A stretch of DNA of 51,953 nt from Branchiostoma floridae (lineage: Eukaryota; Chordata; Leptocardii; Amphioxiformes; Branchiostomatidae): NCBI RefSeq assembly GCF_000003815.2, contig NC_049985.1, positions 21,491,491 through 21,543,443 of the forward strand, read 5' to 3'. Shown one piece after another: positions 41,340 to 51,953 of this stretch. A model generated the notes under the pieces. The model searched no databases and was not told the origin of the DNA. It saw only the letters and a list, made by a program, of their open reading frames with translations. Position numbers and translations under genes: made by a program. The number at the start of each line of letters is the position of its first letter. Positions within the stretch are counted from its first letter, which is position 1.

Positions 41340-43260
41340 TTTTCCTTTCGTTCTCCTCCTGTCAAATCTTCAAATGGATTCAACTTTTTCATTTTTGGGC
41401 CAAATGAGCTGAAATTTGGCAGGGTGGTAGAAGTAGCAAATACCCCCAGGCGTTTTTTTCACTTTCTTGATAGAGGCCTTAGAATTTATGATATTTAGGG
41501 TTTTTGGTCATTTTTAGACAAAATATGTATATTTTGGGCCCCTGTGCCCTGGTATTACAAGCTAATGACCTGAAATTTGGTACAGATGTGCATTAAACAT
41601 GTGAGCACAGAAAACCATCAACACTTTCTTCATAGATTGCTTAAAAAATGAGTTATTTTAGGGTTTTTGGCCATTTCTGACTAAAAATGTATATTTTTGG
41701 CTCCTATGCCCTTGTATTAAAACCAAATGACATGAAATTTGGTACATAGGTGCGTTTGACATATGACCACAGAACCCCATCAACGCTTTATTCATTGTTT
41801 ACTCCAAAAATGAGTTATTTTAGGGTTTTTGGCCATTTTTTGACTAAAAATGTATATTTTTGGCTCCTATACCCTTGTATGAAAACCTAATGACCTGAAA
41901 TTTGGTACAGAGGTGCATTGAACATATGCTCACAGGACCCCATTGACACTTTCTTCATAGATGACTTCAAAAATTAGTTATTTTGGGGTTTTCAGCCATT
42001 TTTGACTAGAAATGTATATTTTTGGCTTCTATGCCCTTGTATGTAAACCAAATCACCTAAAATTTGGTAGAAAGGTAAATTGGACATATGATAACAGGAC
42101 CCCATCAACACTTTCTTCATAGAACACTCATAAAATGAGTTATTTTGGGATTTGTAGCCATTTTTATCTAAAAAATGTATATTTTTGGCTACTATGCCCT
42201 TATATTGAAACCAAATGACCTAAAATTCGGCATGAAGGTGTGTAGGACAAGTGCCCACAGTACTTCATTTTCCCATTGAGCAAACATTACTTCAAATTGT
42301 TGAATTTTGGGATTTTTTCAAGGATGAAGATGGATTGCAATATGCTGTATTTGCTCCTAAGCAAATGTCGGCCTTTCTAGTATTCGTAATGTTTCTTCTT
42401 TCTTCTTCTTTCTCCTGTCAAATCTTCAAAGTGATTCATCTCCGCCGTTCCTGGACCGAATGACCTGAAATTTGGCACAGGGGTAGAATGAGCCAATACC
42501 TTGATGCTTTTTTCTCAGTTTTTTCATATCTGCCTCTAAAATGATTTTATTGAGATTTTTTGGTCAATTTTAGACCAAAACTGTATATTTTGGCCCCTGT
42601 ACCCTGGTATTACAACCAAATGAGCTGAAATTTGACAGAGATGTGCCTTGATAATGCCCCCATATAAATTCTATAACACTTTTGGTGTACAGTACAACAA
42701 AATGCTTATTTTTGCGATTTTTTGACCAATTTTTGACCAAAAAAGGACACTTTTGGCCCCTGTACCCTGGTATTACAACCAAATGAGCTAAAATTTGACA
42801 GAGATGTGCCTTGATAATGCTCCCATATAAATTCAATAACACTTTTGGTGTACAGTACAACAAAATGCTCATTTTTGCGATTTTTTTGACCAATTTTTGA
42901 CCAAAAAAGGACACTTTTGGCTCCTGTACCTTGGTATTGCAACCGAATGAGCTGAAATTTGACACAGATGTGCCTTGATAATCCCTTCATACAAATTCAA
43001 TAACACTTTTAGTGTACAGTGCAACAAAATGCTTATTTTTGCGATTTTTGGCCAATTTTTGACCAAAAAAGGACACTTTTGGCTCCTGTACCCTGGTATT
43101 ACAATTAAATGACCTGAAATTTGGTATAGATAGGCATTAGATACTTGGTAACAAGATTCAAGTAAAATTTTTGACATAAACAACTTTAAAATGATTAATT
43201 TTGGCACTTTTCTGAGGGGAAATTTGTTTTCTTTTGGCCTCCTGACGTGACCTTCCGTGA
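41340..43260 (+). repeat. 162-bp tandem repeat array
   Basis: The anchor 'ccctggtatta'/'cccttgtat' recurs at 41547, 41709, 41871, 42033, 42196, then 42601, 42763, 42928 and 43090: spacing 162-165 bp. Units contain 'gacctgaaatttggtacag' and 'ccatttttgactaaaaatg'. The phase is broken at about 42330-42480 by a fragment of the element end. Open frames on the minus strand here follow the repeat and are not genes. Confidence 0.88.
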
Positions 43261-43399
43261 CCCCGCACAGAGCCACGCCTGTGCGCGTCAGCCGGAGAGT
43301 TAATTGAATCAAAGACCTAGCCAATCAGCAAAGACCTAGCCAAAGGCTAATTAATATTCATGATAAGCGGGGCCTCATGATCCCGTATATAGCAGTGTT

Positions 43400-44105
43400 C
43401 CCGCCAGGGGGAGCGAAGCCCGCCTAAGGCTCTCGCATTTTAGACTATTCAGAAGGCTTTATATCGTATCAGTTCTTAGGGGCATATCTATGATAATCGC
43501 AGCAGTCACTTAACTTCTCTTCAGGAGTTTAGCGTAACACTATTTCAGGTCAAACCGTCAAAGGCAACTAAAACAAACTTTAACGTTACTGAGTTCAACA
43601 GTACTTATAACTTGTTATCCGAAGTTGAAACGCTAGCGATGGTATTTTCGCTGCGCTGTTAGCTCCGTGCGACTGTTGTTGACGGTCTTATAGCAGTATA
43701 TTTTGCATCCCTGTACCCTGGTATGAGTAACATTTGGTATAGATAGGCATAAGATAGTTGGTAAAATGATTCAAGTAAAATTTTTGGCATAAAGTACTGT
43801 AAAAGGGCGAAGCCCCCCCCGGAAGCTCTTGCATTTTAGACTATTGAGAAGGCTTCTTTTATCAGTTTTTTTAGGGCCATATCTACGATAATCGTAGCAG
43901 TCACTTACTTCTCTTCAGCAGTTTGACTTTAAAATATTTCGGGTCAAAGCTTCAAAGACAACAAACAAAGACAACAAACTTTACTTAGCTCAACAGTATA
44001 CAAAAATATTGTACGGGTTGCCATCCTTAGTTGAAGCGCTTATTTATAGCGCTAGTATCTTCGCTGCGCCGTTAGCCGCCGTGCGACTTTTGTTGACGGT
44101 CTGAT
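43400..44105 (+). repeat. Direct duplication of about 300 bp, offset about 400 bp
   Basis: 43431 'tctcgcattttagactatt' and 43827 'tcttgcattttagactatt' start two similar blocks that both end 'tgttgacggtct' (43690, 44101). Between them is a 162-family fragment. Confidence 0.75.
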
Positions 44106-45039
44106 ATCCCTACGTCGCCGCCTCGCTGATATTCCCACGGACATGTTTCAAGAAAAATACCCAGCAAAAAACGCTGTTCTGCGTCAAATTCTATTCTATA
44201 AAACATGTTGGAATCAGTGTTACAGTCTAAATATTTTGTAGAAGCACCGCTGTAGGAAAGAAGGTCCAAGCAATGTAAAACATCACGTAGCATGAAGTTC
44301 GCTGTCAACTGGCACACAGCACATGACTGTTTGAAACTCTAAGTCTAATCAACAGCCGTGTTTGATGAAGTCGGCGAAAGGTGCGTTAGTTAGAAAATCT
44401 GCGTTTAGTTTTGATACGTAATTATAAGTTAGACAGTGGCGAGAATGATTATTTTCTCATCAATATTTCTCTTCAGAATTATTTGAACTTAATTGTACAT
44501 CTAAGCAATTGGCTTACCTGTGCAATGTTTATATGATTAATGATCAGTGTACTGAAATCATGTGTAACGTATGGCTCCTAGTCAATAGATCAGCATTTTC
44601 TCTATAGTGACCACCTGTCTATAGTGGCCACATTTCCTAGTGCTGTTGTTGTTTGACATAAACTTTGAACATTTAAATTGTAAGTAACTTTAAACTGCCA
44701 GAGTTTCAGCCCAATAAAACACTCTCAGCGCCAGGGTATGAACAGACTGACCAGACAGACGAAAATAAATCCTCGAACAAGGTTCAATCGTATCTTCCGG
44801 GTCTGGCAGGAAGTTGTTAAACTAAAATAAGAATAGGCTCGATGGCTGATTGCATACAAAGTAAAACAGTTTAACAGTTTTACAGCTTGAAGAAAACAAA
44901 CGCTCCTACAGTACCTGCACCTGCTTGATAATTATTAAATCGTATGCCCTACTTGAATAAAAAAAGTTCACTGCAATAATAAATGTACCCACATCACAAG
45001 GAGCTTATACTTTTTTAAACTTACACCTAGTTATCGTAC

Positions 45040-45095
45040 TGAAAATTGTTAATGACATTACATGAAGTCATTCAACAATTTTCAGTCATGTACTG
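45040..45095. repeat. Short hairpin in composite element
   Basis: 'ctgaaaattgtt' with 'aatgac' pairs with 'gtcatt' and 'aacaattttcag' around a 9-bp loop region. Part of element copy 2. Confidence 0.65.
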
Positions 45096-45174
45096 TTAAG
45101 AGGATGTTCCATTTTTGCGCAGGGGTGATTTGGAACAGTCCAATGTTGCGTGGGAAGGGGTATGGCTGAAATAT

Positions 45175-47076
45175 GCTGTATTTGCTCTTAAGCAAATGTC
45201 GGCCTTTCTAGTGTGAGATTGTGACTCTATTTGGTACATTTATTCCCCTAATATGCAGCAAATGTATGATTATTTTGTGGTGAGGTCAACCCAAGGAGGT
45301 TAAACCAGAACACCAGATGTATAGTCTCCTTGAGGACATAAAAGGGGAGATTCACTTCTCCAAAGGGGGATATTCACTGTTTCACTTGTTACACTTACAG
45401 CAGTCAGAAATGAGATATCATTTCTGATTACTGATAAAGTTGTACAAGTCTATTGACATAAAAAAGCTGCGGGAGCAATCCATAATTCATCTTTGGCAAA
45501 CATGATCACATGCCTTCAGTGTATTACTAGTCGTAGGTTATTTTCTGTGTAAGTAAGATCTAGGCAAGGACGTTATCGTCCTTGATCTAGATAACCCACA
45601 TTCAGCACTTCCACTGCTTGGTACAAAAGCCATTATGATAATAGTCACCATTTGGCTACTCTCCAAGCAGATGTATGGCTCCAGAAGTTTTTGACGTGCA
45701 TTTACAGTTGTAAAATTTACTAAGGGCAGATATCAAAGGGGAGCTGTGTAAGTGACTCTCCAAACAGAGTAGCCTCTACCACTAGTACCAGGCTCAGCTG
45801 ATCGGTGGTCTAAATAATAGTAGAAATTGGACAGATAGAGTCAAAAGTACATGTAATTGCTTGAGGGAGTCAGCCGGCCAGCCTCACCACCGGTCAGTTC
45901 AGGCCGATTAACTCCTGCTAGGCTTTTATTCCTAACTTGGCCAAAGTTTACTATTTCTATTCATCCAGGCGGGAGTCTGGTACTACAAGCAGAGGTTGAT
46001 TCCTTATATATATAATAAGTTATATGCTGTCTTATTCTGTCACCATCATCATCATCATCGGTCGACGTGATCAAATGTAGACATGTTCTGTCACCACCAC
46101 AAAGAAAAGGTCACGTTTTTTCCCATCAACATCTGCTTGAAGAGTATTACAAAGTGCTAAGTTACTCTTCAAGCCTTGTTTGAACATTTTAGAATCTGTA
46201 GACAACAGATAATGCACATAAAGAAGTTAGCTGGAACATGAACCTAGCCCAGAATATACTAGTGACAATGCACTAAGTGTGATCAGACATTGTTGAATGA
46301 AAGTTTTATGAATAGACTCATTATATTTATAGAGCCCCAGTCTGTACCCCAGCCTAACCAAACTATACTGGTTGATAAACACAATTTGCTACAAGTCATA
46401 GTTTGTAGACACCAACTAAAAGCTGATTCATCTGTGTCAGGACATCATTTTTCAAGATGGATATTTAGATACATTTTGATACTTTCCTGATACTTTCATA
46501 CAATTTTGACAGGGCTGATTTGAAAATTGAGCAAAGTTGATTTTCCACTGAAAGATGCAGATAAATGTAGTATTGATTATCAATGCAGGAATTTTATTTT
46601 ATTGAATTATCATTGGACATTATGTAACAGTTATTATGGGTCAGTGTCAACCAGTACAGGATATTTGAATCATGTGACAGTTATTATGCTAATCTAGTGT
46701 CCCTCGCTATTGTTCCTAGCTGGAAGACAGGATGTTTTTGAGTTAATGTGGTTATGGGCCCGGTCAATCCACCATTCAACTGCTGCACAAGTCACAGTGG
46801 GAGGACTTCCTTAACCCCAGGTTTTTCTAGATTTAAGTCTGTACTACTGACAACTGGTCACTGACAGCTATTTTTTGTCCAGAAAATTTCACCTGACAAG
46901 TCTAGAATATTCACCCAAGAACTCAACGGGTGTCAGGGTTCTAGCTAATAGTGCATGCTCAGTCAGTCACAAAAATATCAGATGGAGTTCCGGAGACAAA
47001 TGTTCTCATATATTTTTGAGTCCTAAACACATTATATGTGGTTGTCCGACTAATGTTGGGATCATTCATTGGCATA
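45175..47076. other. Region without a supported gene
   Basis: No coding exon or RNA gene recognised. A hairpin of 'atctaggcaaggacg' and 'cgtccttgatctagat' lies at 45561-45597. Short 'ctccaagcag' strings near 45660, repeated around 47085, 47228 and 48525, mark a dispersed repeat. Confidence 0.4.
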
Positions 47077-47077
47077 G

Positions 47078-47238
47078 TCTCCAAGCATTAAACCCAACGG
47101 TGCCTTAGAGATAGTATCAAAGCTGGCAAAGGAGTAAGCCGGCCAAAGGGAGATAGCCGGCTAAGGGAGTCAAACGGGCAAGTCCCTGGCCAGCTTTGAT
47201 TCTATTTCTAAGGCACCGCTGGGTCTGCTTGGAGACTA
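47078..47238. repeat. Fold-back sequence with about 57-bp arms
   Basis: The left arm (agtctccaagca ... ggtgccttagaga ... atcaaagctggc) pairs with the right arm (gccagctttgat ... tctaaggcacc ... tgcttggagact) with a few mismatches, loop about 45-50 bp. Strand of any transcript unknown. Confidence 0.75.
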
Positions 47239-47312
47239 CATTGGCACACATTTTGAAGTGACAATTTATTTTATGGTGTGTAACTGCCTCATGGTAGGGC
47301 ACAAAAGAAACT

Positions 47313-47465
47313 ACTGTAAATGCATTTAAGTTTGCAGGGATTGCGCTGCAGTCTCTAACTGCCATGGAAAAATGTTCGCGGTGGTTTTAAATTAGCGGTG
47401 AAGCGGCCACTGCGAAAACCGCGAACATTGAACCAACGCGAAAATTTCTGCATTTATGTACAGTA
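47313..47465. mobile_element. CGCGAA palindromic MITE-like element, copy C (shortened)
   Basis: 'ctgtaaatgcatttaag' at the left and 'tctgcatttatgtacagta' at the right, with 'gttcgcggtggttttaa' and 'aaccgcgaac' inside. Shorter than copies A and B. Confidence 0.68.
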
Positions 47466-47509
47466 TTTTGTACAGTATTGATTGGTCAAATCAGGCTATG
47501 AAAGGTATA

Positions 47510-48432
47510 CAGTCAAACCTGCCCGAGCGACCACCTCTTCTCAGCGACCACCTGGCCATTTCGACCGCTTTTTCTCGGTCCTGATTTTTTTCCCCATTGA
47601 CGTAAGCATTAAGCGACCTTTTCTCAACGACCACCTGGCCAACGCGACCGCAACCAGGTCAAATTGGGACCCATAACGACCGCATCATTTTCAAAATTGA
47701 GGTTTTCATCGATTTTTTATGATAACTAGCGCGATTTTGTGCCGAAATCGGCCAGTCTGCGTCGTATTTTGACTGCCATTAGGATGTTGTGTTTAGAATA
47801 AAGATGGCGGCGGTCAATGGTTGGGTCAATGGGGCAGTCTTCCGTAATATCATGAGGAAATTTCGTTGTAGGAAAATCTGAATTTAGTGGTTACAGAATT
47901 TTTAAAAAAATCTATATCATTATAAAGTGAACTGTGTAGCTCATACCTTTCTAAGAAAGATCTGTGTGAGTGCTTTTGTCCAACTGTACTGTACATTCAC
48001 TCGTGGGTAAGTATGCTATCGGGACGTAACGGGCAATGAATTAGAAAGGTGCACCGTAGTTATTTCAGATACGGCGATCAAGAACACAGGGACGCATAAA
48101 GGCTTGTATGGTAACTGACAGCATCAAAGTTCCCTTACTGTCTAAAACGTTAGTGTACAAATATTGAGCTTTAAAATACTGTATTGAATAAAAGCTCAAT
48201 AAAAGCTTAGGGTTAAATTTACAGTTTACAGTGTGTGTGTTGTATTTGATATAAAAGACCTCGCTTCTTTGTGTGCATGCAGTGTGCTTGCTATTTGACA
48301 TTAAACACAACGGGAACCATTTATACTTTGCATCGGGCATGTTTTGAGTCGATACTCTTCTCAGCGACCACCTGTCCAAATCGACCGCTTTTTTCCGGTC
48401 CCCCGTGTGGTCGTCTTGGGCAGGTTTGACTG
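47510..48432. mobile_element. MITE with CAGTCAAACCTG termini and TA target site
   Basis: CAGTCAAACCTG at 47510 and its reverse complement ending at 48432, with TA on both sides (47508-47509, 48433-48434). Both ends continue with 'cgaccacct' repeats ('tctcagcgaccacctg'). No transposase. A related fragment with 'gtggccacatttc' lies at 48890-49010 and another at 44600-44640. Confidence 0.75.
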
Positions 48433-49064
48433 TATTCATGATTCTAAGATAATAACAAATGTTTATGAATTTGGTCATATTTGCACATCCTCTCTCTTGC
48501 ACAGATCAGCTGGACTTTCCCATGTCTCCAAGCAGATGCTGGGTGGAAGATCTGAACATTTTCTGACTGCCTGTTTAAAGTCTTCAGACTTCTACCCACT
48601 ATGGTTCACAGAAATATGTTCCTGATCAAATACTGGTATGTATAAGATATTTCAAAATCTATATCCTCTAAGCCTCAATTGCTAATAATAGAGAAAGTTT
48701 ATTGGCAAGTTCATGCCTGTACACTTAGTAGGCAAATTGAAAGTACATTTCTCCATGTACTACATCAGTACATGGTAGAAAAAAAGATTGGGAATGCATG
48801 TAATAATAAGAATAGATACTTATTTAACTTATTGTACTAATAATTACCTCTTCTCTTCTTCAGATATGGGTGTGTATTTAGCCTAGCGTGTACAGTTAAA
48901 GTTAAACCTGCATTTGCATAGCAGCCACCTTGCCATAGTGGCCACATTTCGTCTGTCCCTTGGATTTGTAATGATTAAGAAATAGGCTAAGCGGCAACCT
49001 GTCCAATGCGGCCACGGCCACACAATTTCCGGTTTGGTCAATACAGAAACAATTTTCTCTTCTC

Positions 49065-50220
49065 TCTGAGTCTGACAGATATGAGTGTGCATTTAGCATA
49101 GATTATAATAATGATTTTCTCTTCTCTCTGACAGATATGGGTGTGCATTTAGCACAGATTATGATAATGATTTTCTCTTCTCTTTGACAGATATGGGTGT
49201 GCATTTAGCATAGATTATAATAATGATTTTCTCTTCTCTCTGACAGATATGGGTGTGCATTTAGCATAGATTACGATAATGATTTTCTCTTCTCTCTGAC
49301 AGATATGGGTGTGCATTTAGCATAGATTATAATAATGATTTTCTCTTCTCTCTGACAGATATGAGTGTGCATTTAGCATAGATTATGATAATGATTTTCT
49401 CTTCTCTCTGACAGATATGAGTGTGTATTTAGCATAGATTATAATAATGATTTTCTCTTCTCTCTGACAGATATGAGTGTGTATTTAGCATAGATTATAA
49501 TAATGATTTTCTCTTCTCTCTGACAGATATGAGTGTGCATTTAGCATAGATTATAATAATGATTTTCTCTTCTCTTTGACAGATATGATTGTGCATTTAG
49601 CATAGATTATAATAATGATTTTCTCTTCTCTCTGACAGATATGGGTGTGCATTTAGCATAGATTATAATAATGATTTTCTCTTCTCTCTGACAGATATGA
49701 GTGTGCATTTAGCATAGATTATAATAATGATTTTCTCTTCTCTCTGACAGATATGAGTGTGCATTTAGCATAGATTATAATAATGATTTTCTCTTCTCTC
49801 TGACAGATATGGGTGTGCATTTAGCATAGATTATAATAATGATTTTCTCTTCTCTTTGACAGATATGGGTGTGCATTTAGCATAGATTATAATAATGATT
49901 TTCTCTTCTCTCTGACAGATATGGGTGTGCATTTAGCATAGATTAACTAATAATTTCCTCTTCTCTCTGACAGATATGAGTGTGCATTTAGCATAGATTA
50001 TAATAATAGTTTTCTCTTCTCTCTGACAGATATGAGTGTGCATTTAGCATAGATTATAGTAATAGTTTTCTCTTCTCTTTGACAGATATGAGTGTGCATT
50101 TAGCATAGATTGTAATAATGATTTTCTCTTCTCTCTGACAGATATGGGTGTGCATTTAGCATAGATTAACTAATAATTTTCTCTTCTCTCTGACAGATAT
50201 GAGTGTGCATTTAGCATAGC
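49065..50220 (+). repeat. 56-bp minisatellite, about 21 units
   Basis: Unit: 'gacagatatgggtgtgcatt', 'tagcatagattataataatg', 'attttctcttctctct'. A single older unit is at about 48845-48890. Every unit has a pyrimidine tract followed by CAG. The short frame after it (ATG GGT GTG CAT TTA GCA TAG) closes within each unit, so the array is not coding. Confidence 0.95.
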
Positions 50221-50319
50221 TTCTTTGTACTTAGTAGTTACTTCTTTTCTTTAGCCTAAAGACAAGAAGTACCTAAAGTTTAGCTCTTAATTTGTCCTAA
50301 CTTTGTAAAGTAAATGCAT

Positions 50320-51295
50320 CTTTGTAAAGTAAATGCAGCCTTGCACCTTAAGATTAATAAGAAGGCAAATGTACCCTTGTAAACTCACCCTTGCACCTGA
50401 AGAGGGTAAATGTACCCTTGTTAATGCATCCTTGCACCTGAAGAGGGTAAATGTACCCTTGTACTAGTAAATGCATCCTTGCACCTGAAGAGGGTAAATG
50501 TACCCTTGTAAACTCACCCTTGCACCTGAAGAGGGTAAATGTACCCTTGTAAATGCATCCTTGCACCTGAAGAGGGTAAATGTACCCTTGTAAATGCATC
50601 CTTGCACCTGAAGAGGGTAAATGTACCCTTGTTAATGCACCCTTGCACCTTAAGACAGTAATTGTGCCCATGTAAATGCACCCTTGCACCTTAAGAGGGT
50701 AAATGCATCCTTGCACTTTAAGAGGGTAAATGTACCCTTGTTAATGCACCCTTGCACCTTAAGACAGTAATTGTGCCCATGTAAATGCACCCTTGCACCT
50801 TAAGAGGGTAAATGCACCCTTGCACCTTAAGAGGGTAAATGCACTCTTGCACCTTAAGAGGGTAAATGCACTCTTGTACCTTAAGAGGGTAAATTTGCCC
50901 TTGTAAAATGCACTCTTGCACCTTAAGAGGGTAAATGCACTCTTGCACCTTAAGAGGGTAAATGTACCCTTGTTAATGCACTCTTGCACCTTAAGACAGT
51001 AATTGTGCCCATGTAACTGCACCCTTGCACCTTAAGAGGGTAAATGCACCCTTGCACCTTAAGAGGGTAAATGCACCCTTGCAACTTAAGAGGGTAAATG
51101 CACTCTTGCACTTTAAGAGGGTAAATGCACTCTTGCACCTTAAGAGGGTAAATGTACCCTCGTAAAAGCAATCTTGCACCTTAAGACAGTAATTGTGCCC
51201 TTGTAAATGCACCCTTCCAACTTAAGAGGGTAAATTTGCCCTTGTGAAATGCACTCTTGCACCTTAAGAGGGTAAATGGACCCTTGTACACGCAC
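50320..51295 (+). repeat. 27-bp minisatellite, first block
   Basis: Basic unit 'gtaaatgcacccttgcacct' plus 'taagagg', 27 bp, mixed with longer variants holding 'gtacccttgttaatgcaccc' and 'gacagtaattgtgcccatg', giving a partly higher-order pattern. As 27 is a multiple of three, several minus-strand frames stay open; these are not genes. Confidence 0.95.
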
Positions 51296-51690
51296 TCTTG
51301 CATGTACCCTGTACACGCACAGCGGGGGCAGACAGGAGAGGTACCTAGAGCCACGGGGCGACAGGAAGGGTGGTCCAGGCCTCGAGATGGACAAGAGGGG
51401 CAGTTAGAGCATTGAGACCAACAGGAGGGGCCAAAGGAGCAGCGGGGACCGACAGGAAGGACAAATGGAGCCACAGACCAGACAGGAGGGGATAATTAAT
51501 GGATTCATGAGGCAACAGCTTGGGCCAGGACTACCAGGATAGGTGGATACTTAAGTGAGTGTTTCGTTGGTTAATCCTTTGTAAAATGCCAGGATGACCC
51601 CTCCATTGCAGCAAAGGATTTATGAAAAATTTCTGACATCAATGTACCTGTACCATGCAAACGCACCATTGCAGTTCAGATCACCTAATT
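51296..51690 (+). repeat. G-rich spacer between the two minisatellite blocks
   Basis: 51310-51490 repeats 'gacaggaggggc' and 'gccacgggg' loosely, followed by about 200 bp of unique sequence. No gene. Confidence 0.6.
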
Positions 51691-51953
51691 AACTGTCCCT
51701 GAAACCTTAAGAGGGTAAATGTACCCTTGTTAACACATCCTTTCACCTTAAGACGGTAAATGTGCCCTTGTACACGCACTCTTGCACCTTAAGAAGGTAA
51801 ATGCACTCTTGCACCTTAAGAGGGTAAATGCACTCTTGCACCTTAAGGGGGTAAATGCACTCTTGCACCTTAAGAGGGTAAATGTACCCTTGTTAATGCA
51901 CCCTTGCACCTTAAGACAGTAATTGTGCCCATGTAAATGCACCCTTGCACCTT
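51691..51953 (+). repeat. 27-bp minisatellite, second block (to window end)
   Basis: Same unit as 50320-51295 and cut by the window end. Confidence 0.93.

Larger units (their letters stand above)
41261..45174. mobile_element. Composite non-coding element, copy 2 (expanded)
   Basis: Bounded by ATATTTCAGCCATAC at 41261-41275 and its reverse complement at 45160-45174, the same termini as at 26346/28134. The left end has nested palindromes ('catacatagtatgg' twice). Inside are a long 162-bp array (41340-43260), a CCAAT box followed about 60 bp later by 'cccgtatata' (43321, 43381), an internal direct duplication (43400-43690 and 43800-44105), and the 3' part shared with copy 1 from about 44400. 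At 3.9 kb it is about twice copy 1, mostly from tandem expansion. Confidence 0.65.

Noticed and set aside
42570-43324. Overlapping minus-strand open frames of 94-151 codons
   Set aside because: They repeat with the 162-bp array and shift with it; there is no domain and the same peptide recurs in tandem.
48500-48625. Possible exon after 'ctcttgcacag' reading HVSKQMLGGRSEHF
   Set aside because: It overlaps the dispersed 'ctccaagcagatg' repeat and has a stop before the next donor.
49065-50220. CRISPR array
   Set aside because: Units are contiguous with no unique spacers and the genome is animal.
50354-51942. Many minus-strand open frames of 64-120 codons
   Set aside because: By-product of a 27-bp repeat unit (nine codons).

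Overview
The window is eukaryotic genomic DNA, most likely from a lancelet (cephalochordate, Branchiostoma-like). This is inferred from the style of the genes (short symmetrical exons, each carrying one extracellular domain), the large introns full of degenerate repeats, a tRNA-derived SINE, jockey/CR1-like LINE remains and many MITE-like elements. There are two assembly gaps (N runs at 31621-31720 and 33641-33757). No bacterial, organellar or viral genes were seen.

Region 1 (about 585-24000, + strand) holds three tandem paralogous genes for single-pass membrane receptors. Gene 1 (5' end outside the window, last base 5114) has a sushi/CCP domain and a module resembling one found beside CCP domains in SVEP1-like invertebrate proteins. 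Gene 2 (6186-11846, complete, 282 residues) has a signal peptide and one PAN/apple domain. Gene 3 (14222-23999, 641 residues once a 1-nt frameshift is allowed for) has a signal peptide, a LamG/pentraxin-like domain, an SRCR domain, a P-type trefoil domain and a Mucin2_WxxW domain. All three end in the same five-exon cassette: a Ser/Thr-rich stalk, a 21-nt microexon, a transmembrane exon, a basic juxtamembrane tail exon (with a YDEP motif in two genes), and a final exon with a tyrosine array of ITAM type (YETI-x8-YQEL-x4-YQSL in genes 1 and 3, YENI-x10-YQEL-x4-YLSL in gene 2). Every ectodomain exon or exon pair is flanked by phase-1 introns, so ectodomain modules can be exchanged in front of a constant signalling cassette. 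The exon models were made by hand from splice sites and reading phase; the summed lengths close in frame.

The reading is a small cluster of innate-type receptors with variable recognition domains and one shared tyrosine-kinase-coupled tail. Trefoil and WxxW domains are typical of mucus proteins, and SRCR, LamG-like and PAN domains typically bind glycans or proteins, so a mucosal recognition role is a reasonable but untested idea.

Region 2 (about 24000-49000) has no convincing host gene. It holds LINE remains (25960-26335 +, 31060-32520 -), SINE copies, two copies of a large composite element with ATATTTCAGCCATAC termini (26346-28134 and 41261-45174, the second with an expanded 162-bp array), a 1.1-kb element with G/C-homopolymer ends, a mariner-type insertion into a tandem MITE array, and several fold-back sequences.

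Region 3 (about 49050-51953) is two minisatellites: a 56-bp repeat whose every unit looks like a splice acceptor, and a 27-bp repeat that runs off the end of the window.
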